Origin: Paralvinella palmiformis
Taxonomy: Eukaryota > Annelida > Polychaeta > Terebellida > Alvinellidae
Direction: 5' to 3'
Assembly (NCBI GenBank): GCA_025642065.1
Contig: JAODUP010000319.1
Coordinates: forward strand, 124,001 to 188,000
DNA: 64,000 nucleotides
Part shown: positions 1 to 9,761 of the stretch, in pieces
How positions within the stretch are numbered: the first letter of the stretch is position 1
Layout of the letters: every line of letters starts with the position of its first letter
Program-made: the position numbers and the translations under genes
Notes under the pieces: generated by a model
Seen by the model: the letters and a program-made list of their open reading frames with translations, nothing else
Database searches by the model: none
What the model was told of the DNA's origin: nothing

Positions 1-582
1 GCTTTGGGTCAGTATATTAATATTCAAACTGATATGTTGTTAAAAGATAGATTTCATTATGCATTGAATGCATATCTCCCTCCTGACGTGCGTGCGATGT
101 CTTCTCGAGAGGTTTCCCCTTCGTTTCATGCACGTTATTCAGCAGTGAAACGTTGTTATCAGTATAGATGTTATGTGGGAACAGAGATGCCTCCACAATA
201 TAGGAACTTTTCGTATCTTCTTCCTTTTATGGGAGATCTTGAACGAATGAACCAAGATGCATCGGCGCTTCTAGGGCTACATGATTTTCGTTATTTTGCA
301 ACTGCTCCATTGCAAAGAATGGATACATCCAGAACAATATTTCACGCAGCGTTTGTTTCTGAACCCCCTTTTCTTCTCTTTACTATTTCTGCAAATGGAT
401 TTCTTCGGAGAATGGTTCGGTGTATTGTGGGAACATTACTGCATAGAGAGCGTCTTCGTTCAAAAAAAAAATACAATATTCCATCTATGAAACAATTGTT
501 ACAGAAACCACAACATAATTTGATTGGTCCTACCATTGAGCCTCAGGCGTTGTCGCTTATGGAAGTCGAGTTTGATGAGTAA
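1..582 (+). CDS. truA: tRNA pseudouridine(38-40) synthase TruA, 5' end outside window
   Basis: TruA isomerises uridines 38-40 in the tRNA anticodon arm. The frame is already open at base 1, reading A-L-G-Q, which is the end of the family motif GRTDxGVHALGQ. The catalytic Asp and roughly the first 60 residues therefore lie to the left of the window, and the TTG at base 4 is an internal Leu rather than a start. Visible family motifs include FHARYSAVKRCYQY, LLGLHDFRYFA and ANGFLRRMVRCIVG near the C-terminus. The gene contains an A10 tract at 462-471 coding for three lysines. The next gene starts 8 bases before its stop, which suggests coupled translation. Confidence 0.93.
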   Translation, partial: ALGQYINIQTDMLLKDRFHYALNAYLPPDVRAMSSREVSPSFHARYSAVKRCYQYRCYVGTEMPPQYRNFSYLLPFMGDLERMNQDASALLGLHDFRYFATAPLQRMDTSRTIFHAAFVSEPPFLLFTISANGFLRRMVRCIVGTLLHRERLRSKKKYNIPSMKQLLQKPQHNLIGPTIEPQALSLMEVEFDE

Positions 583-1231
583 ATTTTCTATTTTATTGAA
601 ATACTTGGAGAGTAAATTGTTATATGACTATGAAGATGGAAAACAACAACATGAGTTTTGCGATGAGGTTTCATATGCTAGTGTGTTTGACTCTATTAAG
701 ATATGCACAAAATGCTTGTTACATCAAAAGAGAAACCATGCGGTGCCAGGAGAAGGAGTTGTTCATGAACCTCTGGTAATGGTTGTCGGAGAAGCTCCTG
801 GAGCCAGGGAAGACATGGAAGGCAAACCATTTGTGGGGAAAGCTGGACAGTATCTTGATCGCTGGCTTAAAGCTATTGGGCTTTCCCGTCAAAAGAATGT
901 ATATATTACAAATGTAATAAAATGTCGTCCTCCTGGAAACAGGACTCCATACCCAACAGAAGTACAGGCATGTACCCCGTATCTTCACCAACAAATTCGT
1001 ATTATTAAACCACGATATTTATTGGCATTGGGATTACCTGCAGCTAATTTCTTATGGAAGCATGAGAATCGAATGGGAGATATTCATGGAAGATGGGGAG
1101 AATATGAATCAATCCCTTTTCTTGCAACGTATCATCCCAGTGCAGTGTTACGTAATCCGTATCAGTTGCGGCCCAAAGTGTGGGAGGATTTGCAAATTCT
1201 CAAACGAGTAATAAAACAACATGTACATTGA
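575..1231 (+). CDS. Uracil-DNA glycosylase, family 4 (Fe-S type)
   Basis: Removes uracil from DNA as the first step of base-excision repair. The 218-residue protein has the uracil-pocket motif GEAPG (72-76) followed by PFVGKAG, and the C-terminal HPSA motif (His187). Four cysteines (44, 47, 117 and 133) sit as CxxC plus CRPPGNR/ACTPYL, the arrangement that binds a 4Fe-4S cluster in families 4 and 5. The ATG at 575 was chosen over an upstream in-frame ATG at 524 because the upstream stretch only translates the truA 3' end out of frame and has no family similarity. It overlaps truA by 8 bases and priA by 11. These proteins are often labelled phage-type DNA polymerase domain proteins. Confidence 0.92.
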   Translation: MSKFSILLKYLESKLLYDYEDGKQQHEFCDEVSYASVFDSIKICTKCLLHQKRNHAVPGEGVVHEPLVMVVGEAPGAREDMEGKPFVGKAGQYLDRWLKAIGLSRQKNVYITNVIKCRPPGNRTPYPTEVQACTPYLHQQIRIIKPRYLLALGLPAANFLWKHENRMGDIHGRWGEYESIPFLATYHPSAVLRNPYQLRPKVWEDLQILKRVIKQHVH

Positions 1232-3155
1232 TGTTGCTTTTTCTCTGCCTGTAAAGAAATTATTTACTTATCAAATTGCTTCTTCAGAGGCCTGTAAGAT
1301 AGGATCCCGCGTGACAGCATATTTTTCAGGTAGAAAATTGACAGGATTGGTGGTCTCTTTCCGTGATACTGCTCCATCTGGAGTTCAAGTTCGGGAAGTA
1401 CTTAAGATTTTGGACCGTGATCCCGTATTGCAAGATGAGCATTTTTTATTGGCGCGTTGGATGGAGAAAGTATATTTTTCTAGTTTAGGAGAATGTTTGC
1501 ATACTATGGCACCACCTGGGCGTAAAGAAGCAGAATATGTATTACAAAATCCGCAGTATATCAATAATGTGGTGCTAAACGATGAGCAACAAGAGATTGT
1601 TCAGAAAGTGTTGCATAGCCATACATTGATGCACTATGTGTATGGAATTACTGGATCGGGTAAAACAGAGGTATTTTTGAATATAGCAGAACATATTATT
1701 AAACAAGGAAAGTCAGTTATATATTTAGTACCTGAAATTACGCTTAGTTATCAATTAATTGAACAAGTGGCCTTACGTTTTGGTTCAAAGAGTGCTATTC
1801 TTCATTCTCGATTAAGTGCGAACCAACGTTTTGGGCAATGGAAGGCTATTCAACGTGGAGAAAAGAAAATAGTTGTGGGAACTCGTAGTGCGGTGTTTGC
1901 ACCTGTCAAGTCGTTGGGAATGTTAGTAATTGATGAAGAGCAAGACACTTCTTATAAGTCAGGGAAAAGCCCTCGATACCACGCGCGGCATATCGCAGCA
2001 CAGCGGTGCCGTTATAATCAGGCGTTGCTGATCATGGGATCAGCAACGCCATCTATAGAAATGTGGCATCAAATGCAGTCAAAGAACTTAATACGTCATT
2101 CTTTACGAAAACGTGTGGGGGGAGCTCAGTTGCCGAAATTTGATTTGATTGACATGAATAAGGAAGAAGGCATTCTTTCACAAAGTTTGTTATCACATAT
2201 TTTACAAACTCATCGCTCGGGAAAGCAAAGTATTCTTTTTATTAATCGAAGGGGATTTGCGCGGGTGCTCCGATGTGTGCATTGTGGATTCGTTATGGAA
2301 TGTGTTCGGTGTTCCGTCTTTCTTATATATCATAGAACTTCTCAGAAAATGCTTTGTCATTACTGTGGATATACAACAAAGCCTTTGCAAGAATGTCCTG
2401 AATGTAAATCTGTGCAAATGGAGTTTATGTCATTTGGATCCCAGAAAGTAGAAGAACATTTACAACAGATATTTCCCCAAGTGCGTATTGCTCGATTGGA
2501 TAGCGACGTAGTACGTAAGAAAGGTATGGGCGAAAAAATTCTAACTGCATTTTCAAAGGGAGAGTTTGATATATTGCTTGGCACACAGATGATTGCAAAG
2601 GGGCTTAACTTTAAGCGGGTGAAATTGGTAGGCATTGTATTAGCTGATACCGAATTGGCGGTTCCCGATTTCCGTTCGCTAGAGCGTACATTTTCACAGA
2701 TTGTACAAGTAGCCGGAAGAGCTGGGAGATTCTCATCAGATGGAATGGTGATTATTCAAAGTTATCGTCTTTGGAATACTGCTATTCAAAAGGCTGTTCG
2801 GTATGATATAGAATCTTTTTTTGATCAGGAACTTATAATACGCAAGAAATTGAACTTTCCTCCTTATTCAAGAATTATTCGCATACTCATTCGTGGGAAA
2901 GATAAAGAAATTGTACGGGAAACTATTGAATCTCTTGCACGCTATATGCATAACAAGAGATGTAAGACAATAGAAATACTGGGGCCTTCTTTCTGTCTTC
3001 TTTCACGCATCTCTGGTAACTATCGGATGCATATATTATTTTTATCTTACGATTTCCGGAAAATTCGAGTAGCAGTAGCAGATATGTTGAGTATGGTAAA
3101 GATTCCATATGCGGTATATTGTGAAGTGGATGTTGACCCAGTTACTATGTTATGA
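1221..3155 (+). CDS. priA: Replication restart helicase PriA
   Basis: PriA recognises stalled forks and reloads the replisome. The 644-residue protein is somewhat shorter than the roughly 730 residues of E. coli PriA. It has an N-terminal DNA-binding region (about 1-115), Walker A GITGSGKTE (142-150), motif II D-E-E-Q (238-241), and a paired zinc-binding region with four CxxC pairs (CVHC, CVRC, CHYC, CPEC) in the middle. It also has helicase motifs GTQMIAKGLNF and QVAGRAGR. Motif II is normally DEEH in PriA; the DNA clearly reads gat-gaa-gag-caa, so His is replaced by Gln. The start overlaps the glycosylase gene by 11 bases and def follows after 15 bases. Confidence 0.96.
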   Translation: MYIDVAFSLPVKKLFTYQIASSEACKIGSRVTAYFSGRKLTGLVVSFRDTAPSGVQVREVLKILDRDPVLQDEHFLLARWMEKVYFSSLGECLHTMAPPGRKEAEYVLQNPQYINNVVLNDEQQEIVQKVLHSHTLMHYVYGITGSGKTEVFLNIAEHIIKQGKSVIYLVPEITLSYQLIEQVALRFGSKSAILHSRLSANQRFGQWKAIQRGEKKIVVGTRSAVFAPVKSLGMLVIDEEQDTSYKSGKSPRYHARHIAAQRCRYNQALLIMGSATPSIEMWHQMQSKNLIRHSLRKRVGGAQLPKFDLIDMNKEEGILSQSLLSHILQTHRSGKQSILFINRRGFARVLRCVHCGFVMECVRCSVFLIYHRTSQKMLCHYCGYTTKPLQECPECKSVQMEFMSFGSQKVEEHLQQIFPQVRIARLDSDVVRKKGMGEKILTAFSKGEFDILLGTQMIAKGLNFKRVKLVGIVLADTELAVPDFRSLERTFSQIVQVAGRAGRFSSDGMVIIQSYRLWNTAIQKAVRYDIESFFDQELIIRKKLNFPPYSRIIRILIRGKDKEIVRETIESLARYMHNKRCKTIEILGPSFCLLSRISGNYRMHILFLSYDFRKIRVAVADMLSMVKIPYAVYCEVDVDPVTML

Positions 3156-3170
3156 ATTATAATAGGGTTA

Positions 3171-3650
3171 ATGGATATTGTAATATACCCGGCAGATATT
3201 TTACGGAAAAAAGCTTCTCAGGTGGAAACATTTGATTCATCTTTAAACACAATGGTACAAGATATGATACAAACTATGCAAGGTGCGAATGGGGTTGGAC
3301 TTGCAGCTCCTCAGGTTGGTCTTTCTTTGCGTTTGTTTGTTGTCCAAGTTCCTGAGGAAGATGTCAGAGTCTTTATTAATCCAAGTATTTTGTTTAGATC
3401 TCAAAAACAGATCGTGATGGAAGAAGGCTGTCTTAGTATTCCTTTTGTATGTGCCAGTATTACTCGTCCTGCCAAGTTAGGTGTGCGAGCAAGTCATATA
3501 GATGGGAGTTCTTTTTTTCTAGAAGCCGAGGCTTGGTTGGCACGAGTTATATTACATGAGTATGATCATCTCGAAGGTAAGTTGTTTATCGATTATCTTA
3601 CAGAAGAAGAGAGAAATGAAATTCTGAAAACATACCAGGGAGTTTTTTAG
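3171..3650 (+). CDS. def: Peptide deformylase
   Basis: Removes the formyl group from the N-terminal Met of new proteins. The 159-residue length is normal. All three family motifs are present: GVGLAAPQVG (41-50), EEGCLSIP with metal ligand Cys87, and HEYDHLEGKLF with metal ligands His129 and His133 and catalytic Glu130. It lies directly upstream of fmt, the usual def-fmt pair that handles formylation and deformylation, and the two genes touch (stop TAG 3648-3650, fmt start at 3650 or 3653). The ATG at 3171 lies 15 bases after priA and has only a weak ribosome-binding site. Confidence 0.97.
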   Translation: MDIVIYPADILRKKASQVETFDSSLNTMVQDMIQTMQGANGVGLAAPQVGLSLRLFVVQVPEEDVRVFINPSILFRSQKQIVMEEGCLSIPFVCASITRPAKLGVRASHIDGSSFFLEAEAWLARVILHEYDHLEGKLFIDYLTEEERNEILKTYQGVF

Positions 3651-3652
3651 TG

Positions 3653-4624
3653 ATGAAACTTATATTTGCAGGAAGTGATGATTTTTCTGTTCCTATTTTC
3701 TTAAGATTACTGAAAAAAAGAGATGTTATTGCTGTACTAACGAAAGCTCCGCACCTGGGGGGCAGAGGGAGACCTCTTATTCCTACACAAATAGAAATAA
3801 CGGCGAGGTCACATGAAATTCCTGTATTAAATCCATATAGATTACGTGGTGATATTATAAGTGAAATACAATATATGTGTCCTGATTTGCTCGTCGTGGC
3901 ATCTTATGGAAAAATCATCCCTTCTATCTTGATTGATTTATTTCCGATGGGGGCAATTAATCTTCATCCTTCCTTGCTTCCTCAATATCGAGGGCCATCT
4001 CCATTGCAGGCGGCTATTTTAGCTGGTGATGAGTATAGTGGAGTTACTGTGCAATATCTTGCTGATGAAGTTGATGCGGGAGATATTCTTATGCAATCGA
4101 AAGTACCGATATACAAAAAGGAAACAAAGAAAGATATGGAATTACGTTTTGCACGTATTGGAGCTGATTTAGTAGATGCAGTTGTTGATCAGATTTTCTT
4201 GGGAAAACAATCTGCTGTTCCACAAGATTCCACACAGGTTAGTAATTGTTCTTTGCTTACAGTTGATTCAGGATTAATTGACTGGAATAAGTCGGCAGTA
4301 AGTATTGAGCGAATGATACGTGCATATTACCCATGGCCGAGTGCATATACATATTATCGGGGAACAAGATTAAAAATAGTTGAGGCTGATGTAGAGGATT
4401 CTGTTGGGCATAATCGGGCAACGAACGTAGGAAGAGTAGTGCAGCTAGACAAAAGGGATGGAATTTTGGTACAAACAGGAAGAGGGAGTCTAGTAATAAA
4501 AAAACTGCAACGTGCGGGGAAGCGTGTGTTGTCATGGAAAGATTTTTTGAATGGAGAAAAATCTTTTCTAAACGTGACACTGGGGAATGCTGAGAGTTTA
4601 AGAGGTCAAACCAATAAAAGATAA
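3653..4624 (+). CDS. fmt: Methionyl-tRNA formyltransferase
   Basis: Formylates initiator Met-tRNA using 10-formyl-tetrahydrofolate. The 323-residue protein has the formyl-transfer core: FAGSDDF at the N-terminus, then NLHPSLLPQYRG with catalytic Asn103 and His105, the GVTVQ strand, and Asp141. The C-terminal tRNA-binding domain starts around residue 205, with IRAYYPWPSAYT matching the family's R-A-x-x-P-W-P-G-A. ATG 3653 is preferred, but an in-frame GTG at 3650 overlapping the def stop would add one residue. It belongs to the priA-def-fmt-ileS run; the next gene starts 25 bases later. Confidence 0.96.
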   Translation: MKLIFAGSDDFSVPIFLRLLKKRDVIAVLTKAPHLGGRGRPLIPTQIEITARSHEIPVLNPYRLRGDIISEIQYMCPDLLVVASYGKIIPSILIDLFPMGAINLHPSLLPQYRGPSPLQAAILAGDEYSGVTVQYLADEVDAGDILMQSKVPIYKKETKKDMELRFARIGADLVDAVVDQIFLGKQSAVPQDSTQVSNCSLLTVDSGLIDWNKSAVSIERMIRAYYPWPSAYTYYRGTRLKIVEADVEDSVGHNRATNVGRVVQLDKRDGILVQTGRGSLVIKKLQRAGKRVLSWKDFLNGEKSFLNVTLGNAESLRGQTNKR

Positions 4625-4649
4625 ATGAAGGAGCTTCATTTCCAAAATA

Positions 4650-5801
4650 ATGGCAAAATATAGAAAAAAAATTGATTGGCAAGCTATTATAAAAAAAGCA
4701 AATGTATTTCATCGGAGAGCTCAGAAGTTGGAAACAGATAATATAAAAAAGAAAAATAATTTTAAGAGATGGTCAGTGTCTTTGTCAAGAATGATGCCTT
4801 CTTTTTTAAAATCTCCCTTACAACCGATGGTATTGTTTTTGTTAGGTGCTTTTCTTATGTTATTGTTAACTTTTATTGTAGGCCTCGTTTCATTTGCAAT
4901 GACTATCAGCGAATTGGAAACAGTAAAAGTTCCTAATTTGGAAAATGAATTATTAGCTGATGCGATTATTCAGTTACAGGAACGGGGATTAACACCCATA
5001 ATACAATTACGGTATTTCTCAGATCCCCTCTCGGCGGGAAGAGTGATGGCCCAACATCCTGGATTAGGTGCAGTAGTTCGAGAAGGAAGAAAAATAAATC
5101 TTATAGTAAGTAAAGGGATAGTTGTTGATACATTACATGATTATCGTCAACGAAAACTGAATGATGTACGTCTAGAAATTCAAGGACTTTTCTCTACATT
5201 TGATAAAAAAATCTTGCGAATTGGTGCAGTAAGTTATATTTTTAATGAAGCTGAACCTGAGACTATTCTTGAGCAGGCGCCTCAACCTGGAACTGCTATT
5301 ACTGGACAAATGGATGTTAGCTTTGTGGTAAGTAGGGGAGCCAAAGCACAGCAACAGACAATAGGTGATTACTTAGATCTTTCTTTTCAAGAGGCAATTT
5401 CCCGACTGGCACGTCATAATGCTACGTTTCAATTCTTGCTTGCTAAGAAAAATGTAGACAATTCTAATAAGCAGTTGGGGGGAATGGTTGTGTTGCAAAA
5501 TCCAGCACCTACAGCTGTTTTACAACCAGATACTACAATACAATTGACTATTACGGAACCTGTAGAGGAAGGAAAATATTTTGGATTATTAACAGTTGAA
5601 CTTCCTCCTATGTATGTACCTGTTGATATACGATTGGTTGCGATACATCCGGATAAAACTAAGCGTATTGTTTTCTCAATGAAGAGCATGGGTGGAGTAT
5701 TTATTATTCCTTACTTTGAACCGGAAAATACGGAACTTGTTTTTTACCAACTTGATACAGAAATTAAAAAGAAGATTATTCATTCCAAACGCGCGGAATA
5801 G
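4650..5801 (+). CDS. Membrane-anchored PASTA-domain protein (no kinase domain)
   Basis: A 383-residue protein with a basic cytoplasmic N-terminus (1-59), one transmembrane helix (about 60-87), and three PASTA-like repeats outside (roughly 91-157, 158-233 and 238-306). Each repeat ends in a V-S-x-G or T-I-T-E-P type strand. A C-terminal domain of unknown type (307-383) follows. PASTA domains bind peptidoglycan fragments and usually sit on Ser/Thr kinases or penicillin-binding proteins; no kinase or transpeptidase is present here. Comparable stand-alone PASTA proteins are common next to fmt in treponemes as far as I recall. A role in sensing or binding cell-wall material is an inference. Confidence 0.85.
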   Translation: MAKYRKKIDWQAIIKKANVFHRRAQKLETDNIKKKNNFKRWSVSLSRMMPSFLKSPLQPMVLFLLGAFLMLLLTFIVGLVSFAMTISELETVKVPNLENELLADAIIQLQERGLTPIIQLRYFSDPLSAGRVMAQHPGLGAVVREGRKINLIVSKGIVVDTLHDYRQRKLNDVRLEIQGLFSTFDKKILRIGAVSYIFNEAEPETILEQAPQPGTAITGQMDVSFVVSRGAKAQQQTIGDYLDLSFQEAISRLARHNATFQFLLAKKNVDNSNKQLGGMVVLQNPAPTAVLQPDTTIQLTITEPVEEGKYFGLLTVELPPMYVPVDIRLVAIHPDKTKRIVFSMKSMGGVFIIPYFEPENTELVFYQLDTEIKKKIIHSKRAE

Positions 5802-5806
5802 TTTCG

Positions 5807-8800
5807 ATGAATAAAAAAACTTATAGACCAGTTGACTCTCAAGTAAATTTCCCTGCCATGGAAGAGAAAATTCTTCAGTATTGGAATAAGGAATGTATTT
5901 TTGAGAAGTCTATGAAAAAGAGGCAAGGGAATGAGAAATTTGTATTTTATGATGGACCACCGTTTGCGACAGGACTTCCTCATTTTGGACATTTTGTCCC
6001 AGGAACCTTAAAGGATATTTTTCCAAGATACCAAACGATGAAAGGAAAATATGTGGTACGTCGATTTGGATGGGATTGCCATGGACTTCCTGTTGAACAT
6101 GAAATAGAAAAAGATCTTGGAATATCGGGACATAGAGCGATTAGGTCATTTGGGATAGAAAGATTTAATGATGCCTGTCGTTCTATTGTGTTACGGTTTA
6201 CTTCGCAATGGCGTAGTATGATAGAAAGAATGGGGCGATGGGTTGATTTTGAAAACGATTATAAAACTATGGATCCCAAATATATGGAATCTATTTGGTG
6301 GGTTTTTAAAAAACTGTATGAAAGAGATCTTATTTATTCAGGGTTTTCTATACTACCTTATAGTGCAGGCATGGCTACACCACTTTCTAATTTTGAAGTA
6401 AGTCTTGGTGGATATCAGAATGTGAGAGATCCAGCAATAACGGTAAAATTTCATATAAAAGGGAGTAATCATCGATATTTTTTAGCATGGACCACTACTC
6501 CATGGACACTACCTTCAAATCTTGCTTTGGGACTAGGTGCAGATATTGAATATGTAGAGGTTTGTGATAAGAATGAGTACTATATTTTGGGGAAATCTTC
6601 TTTACGTAACTATTACTCTTCTGAACACGACTATACTATTATACGTTATTTTACTGGGAAAGAGTTAGCAGGTTTATCGTATGATCCATTGTTTCCTTAT
6701 TTTTCTGATTTAAGTGGGAAGGGAGCTTTTAAAGTACATGTTGCTGATTATATTAATACTGATGAAGGAACTGGAATTGTGCATATTGCTCCTGGGTTTG
6801 GAGAGGATGATTTTCAGTTACTAAAAGATACGAATCTTCCTGTTATATGTCCTATAGATGATGATTGTCGGTTTAAGGATGAAGTAAAGGATTTTGCTGG
6901 ACTTTTTGTAAAAACTGCAGATCAAAAGATCATTGAATATTTAAAGGGTAAGAAACTTGTTGTTCGTTATGAACAGTATTTGCACAGCTATCCTTTTTGT
7001 TATCGTACACATACGCCTATTATTTACCGTGCTATTTCATCTTGGTTTGTACGTGTGGAAAAGATCAAGGAACGTATGCAGGAAATAAATAAAAGCATCC
7101 AATGGATTCCCATGCATATCAGGGAAGGTAGATTCGGAAAGTGGCTTGAAGGAGCAAGAGACTGGGCCATAAGTAGAAATAGATACTGGGGAAATCCTAT
7201 TCCGATATGGGAATCGGATGAATCGGGATATCGGCAAGTGATTGGTTCTCTGGAAGAATTAACTCAAAAAAGTGGTGTGCAGATTACTGATCTGCATAAA
7301 CATGTGGTGGATAAACTTTATTGGCCAAGTCCTGATGGCAAAGGAACTATGCGTCGTGTTCCAGAGGTGCTGGATTGTTGGTTTGAATCTGGGGCTATGC
7401 CCTATGCACAATTGCATTATCCTTTTGAGAGTAAAGATGAGTTTCACAAAGGATTTCCGGCTGATTTTATTTGTGAAGGGCTAGATCAAACAAGGGGATG
7501 GTTTTATACACTAACAGTTTTATCTACTGCATTATTTCAGAAGCCCGCGTTTAAGAATGTAGTTGTGAATGGACTTATTTTGAATAAAGATATGAAAAAG
7601 ATGAGTAAATCACAGCGAAACTATACAGATCCTAAGGAAGTAATTACTCGATACGGAGCGGATGCATTACGGATTTTTCTTATGCATTCCGTGGTAGTGC
7701 AAGGAGAGGATTTAAAATACAGTGATGAAGGAGTTGAACAGGTGCTCCGGTCGGTCTTGATTCCTCTATGGAATGCATATAGTTTTTTTGTGATATATGC
7801 CAACCTGGATGATATTGTTATCATACATGATATTGAAGATTTATCAAATCCTCTGGATATTTGGATTATTTCTGAACTGGAAAAGTTAATTGAGGGCGTA
7901 ACCCATGCCATGGATTGTTTTATGGTCAAGCAGTCATTGGATTTTCTGCTTGTATTTATTGATATGTTAAACAATTGGTATATTCGGCGTTCCCGTAGAC
8001 GATTTTGGAAGAGTGAGAGTGACTCGGATAAACAGTATGCGTATGAAACACTCTTTTATGTGCTGATTCAATTTTGTAAAGTTGTGGCGCCTATTGTTCC
8101 ATTTATTAGTGAAGAAATTTATCGTAATCTTCGTAGCGGTGCTATGGAAGAATCTGTTCATCTTTGCGATTATCCTATCACAAAGCCAGAAAGGAGAAAT
8201 CTTGAGCTGGAAAAAAGAATGGCTGTTGTTCGAAAAGTGGTTAGTATGGGACATGCCTTGCGAAGAAAACATACAATTAAAACGCGACAACCGTTACAAG
8301 CGGTGTATCTTGTGACAAAGGAATCTTTTGAGAGGAATGCATTAATAGAATTTGAATATATTCTCAAGGAGGAGTTAAATATAAAAGAAGTTATTTTCAG
8401 ACAGGATGAAGAAGAAATTATTCAATATTTTGCACAAGCAAAATTTTCTGTGTTAGGTAGAGTCTTGGGTAAGGATATGAAGTCTGCTGCAAAGAAAATT
8501 AACGAACTGGATTCATCGTTAGTAAAAGAAATATTGGAAGGCGGTGTGTTGAGTCTTGAAGTGGGTGAGAGAGTTATTGATCTTAGTCTTGAAAACGTTA
8601 CAGTACAGAGGATGGAAAAGGGGGATGTGACCGTGGTAAATGAAGGGACACTTACTGTGGGGTTGGATACCTGTATTACAGAAGAATTAAAAAAAGAAGG
8701 AGTTGTGCGAGATATTGTGAGAAAAGTACAAACTATGAGAAAAGAAATGCAACTATCAATCTCGTGTCGCATTCGCATGTATATACAAGCCGATAATTTT

Positions 8801-8944
8801 ATTTTTTCTGCTATAAAAACATTCATGAAATATCTACAAAATGAAACTTTGGCTACGGAGATTTATTTTGAAAATCATCAACGAGCAGAACGGTTTTCTG
8901 TTTTAGGCTTTCATTGTGCGATATGCATTGATCCGATACAGTAG
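5807..8944 (+). CDS. ileS: Isoleucyl-tRNA synthetase
   Basis: Charges tRNA-Ile. The 1045-residue class I synthetase has the HIGH-type signature PHFGH (58-62) inside GPPFATGLPHFGH and the KMSKS loop (598-602). The editing domain is recognisable by WTTTPWTLPSN. Features such as GWDCHGLPVE, the KDIFPRYQTMKG stretch, and the long C-terminal extension place it with the eukaryote-like IleRS clade that includes mupirocin-tolerant enzymes; this subtype call is by inspection. It starts 5 bases after the PASTA gene. The following lipoprotein gene starts inside its 3' end. Confidence 0.97.
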   Translation: MNKKTYRPVDSQVNFPAMEEKILQYWNKECIFEKSMKKRQGNEKFVFYDGPPFATGLPHFGHFVPGTLKDIFPRYQTMKGKYVVRRFGWDCHGLPVEHEIEKDLGISGHRAIRSFGIERFNDACRSIVLRFTSQWRSMIERMGRWVDFENDYKTMDPKYMESIWWVFKKLYERDLIYSGFSILPYSAGMATPLSNFEVSLGGYQNVRDPAITVKFHIKGSNHRYFLAWTTTPWTLPSNLALGLGADIEYVEVCDKNEYYILGKSSLRNYYSSEHDYTIIRYFTGKELAGLSYDPLFPYFSDLSGKGAFKVHVADYINTDEGTGIVHIAPGFGEDDFQLLKDTNLPVICPIDDDCRFKDEVKDFAGLFVKTADQKIIEYLKGKKLVVRYEQYLHSYPFCYRTHTPIIYRAISSWFVRVEKIKERMQEINKSIQWIPMHIREGRFGKWLEGARDWAISRNRYWGNPIPIWESDESGYRQVIGSLEELTQKSGVQITDLHKHVVDKLYWPSPDGKGTMRRVPEVLDCWFESGAMPYAQLHYPFESKDEFHKGFPADFICEGLDQTRGWFYTLTVLSTALFQKPAFKNVVVNGLILNKDMKKMSKSQRNYTDPKEVITRYGADALRIFLMHSVVVQGEDLKYSDEGVEQVLRSVLIPLWNAYSFFVIYANLDDIVIIHDIEDLSNPLDIWIISELEKLIEGVTHAMDCFMVKQSLDFLLVFIDMLNNWYIRRSRRRFWKSESDSDKQYAYETLFYVLIQFCKVVAPIVPFISEEIYRNLRSGAMEESVHLCDYPITKPERRNLELEKRMAVVRKVVSMGHALRRKHTIKTRQPLQAVYLVTKESFERNALIEFEYILKEELNIKEVIFRQDEEEIIQYFAQAKFSVLGRVLGKDMKSAAKKINELDSSLVKEILEGGVLSLEVGERVIDLSLENVTVQRMEKGDVTVVNEGTLTVGLDTCITEELKKEGVVRDIVRKVQTMRKEMQLSISCRIRMYIQADNFIFSAIKTFMKYLQNETLATEIYFENHQRAERFSVLGFHCAICIDPIQ

Positions 8945-9761
8945 TCTTGTAATATTTTTGTTACTATTAGAATCATGTGTAGGCGGCGTATCTGATCGTA
9001 GTATTTCGGTTGGAAAACCCGAACGATTTTTACATGCTCATCCCGATATTGTTGTTTCTCTCTCTCCTGAAATGCTTTCTTTACTTATTCTCTCCATACA
9101 AGATGAACTATTTGGAATTCCTGCAAGTATCTTGACGCGTGCAAGTAAGTATATACAACATACTTGGATTAGTTTTCAAGAAGAGCAGCAAGTAATGGTA
9201 ATTAAACATACGGCATCACCATATTTATTGTGGAAAGTTTTAAAAAGGGCGGGCTTTTCACAGGTGCACACTTATTATTGGGTTGATGATATTAATCATG
9301 TTACAATAGAGATTCTTAATAGGCATTTTATACGCATGTATATACCATTATCTTCAGAGCAGCTACAAACACTTTCTTGTTTATCATCATCGACATCATC
9401 GAATAGAGTAGATTTAGATGAATCCTATCCTCTCCATATAATATTTTTTCGTACTGATTTTTTTCGATTTATTCCTTATTTCCAAAGTAAAATATCCTTT
9501 TTTCTTAATAAGGATCATAGCATGATTATTGAACTGCAAACTGAGAATCAAGTGGCACTCCGTGTGTTGGGAACATCTCTACGACTTATTGGAGAGTTTC
9601 CTCTTAAAGACTATGGGATTAAGTTTGATATTGATACAGTAAAGCGAAAGGATACTCGGTTGATCATCAAAACAAAAACAATAAAGAAAGTAGTTTTACA
9701 GGAATTTTTTAAAACGGTTTTACAAATATGGAAGAATTATCATGATACTAGGAATAATTGA
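8916..9761 (+). CDS. Putative lipoprotein of unknown function
   Basis: I do not recognise a family. The 281-residue product starts with a short basic stretch, a hydrophobic segment (SLVIFLLLLES) and then Cys21, which looks like a spirochaete-type lipobox (L-E-S-C), so it is probably exported and lipid-anchored. The remainder is a mix of alpha and beta with no obvious catalytic motif; a serine-rich stretch (SCLSSSTSSN) lies near residue 165. The start is GTG, overlapping the 3' end of ileS by 29 bases, and the 3' end overlaps hisH by 20 bases, so translation is probably coupled. The start site is the least certain part. Confidence 0.7.
   Translation: MRYALIRYSSLVIFLLLLESCVGGVSDRSISVGKPERFLHAHPDIVVSLSPEMLSLLILSIQDELFGIPASILTRASKYIQHTWISFQEEQQVMVIKHTASPYLLWKVLKRAGFSQVHTYYWVDDINHVTIEILNRHFIRMYIPLSSEQLQTLSCLSSSTSSNRVDLDESYPLHIIFFRTDFFRFIPYFQSKISFFLNKDHSMIIELQTENQVALRVLGTSLRLIGEFPLKDYGIKFDIDTVKRKDTRLIIKTKTIKKVVLQEFFKTVLQIWKNYHDTRNN

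Noticed and set aside
4..582. TTG at base 4 as the start of truA
   Set aside because: The frame is open to base 1 and the residues there belong to the internal motif GVHALGQ; the true start is outside the window.
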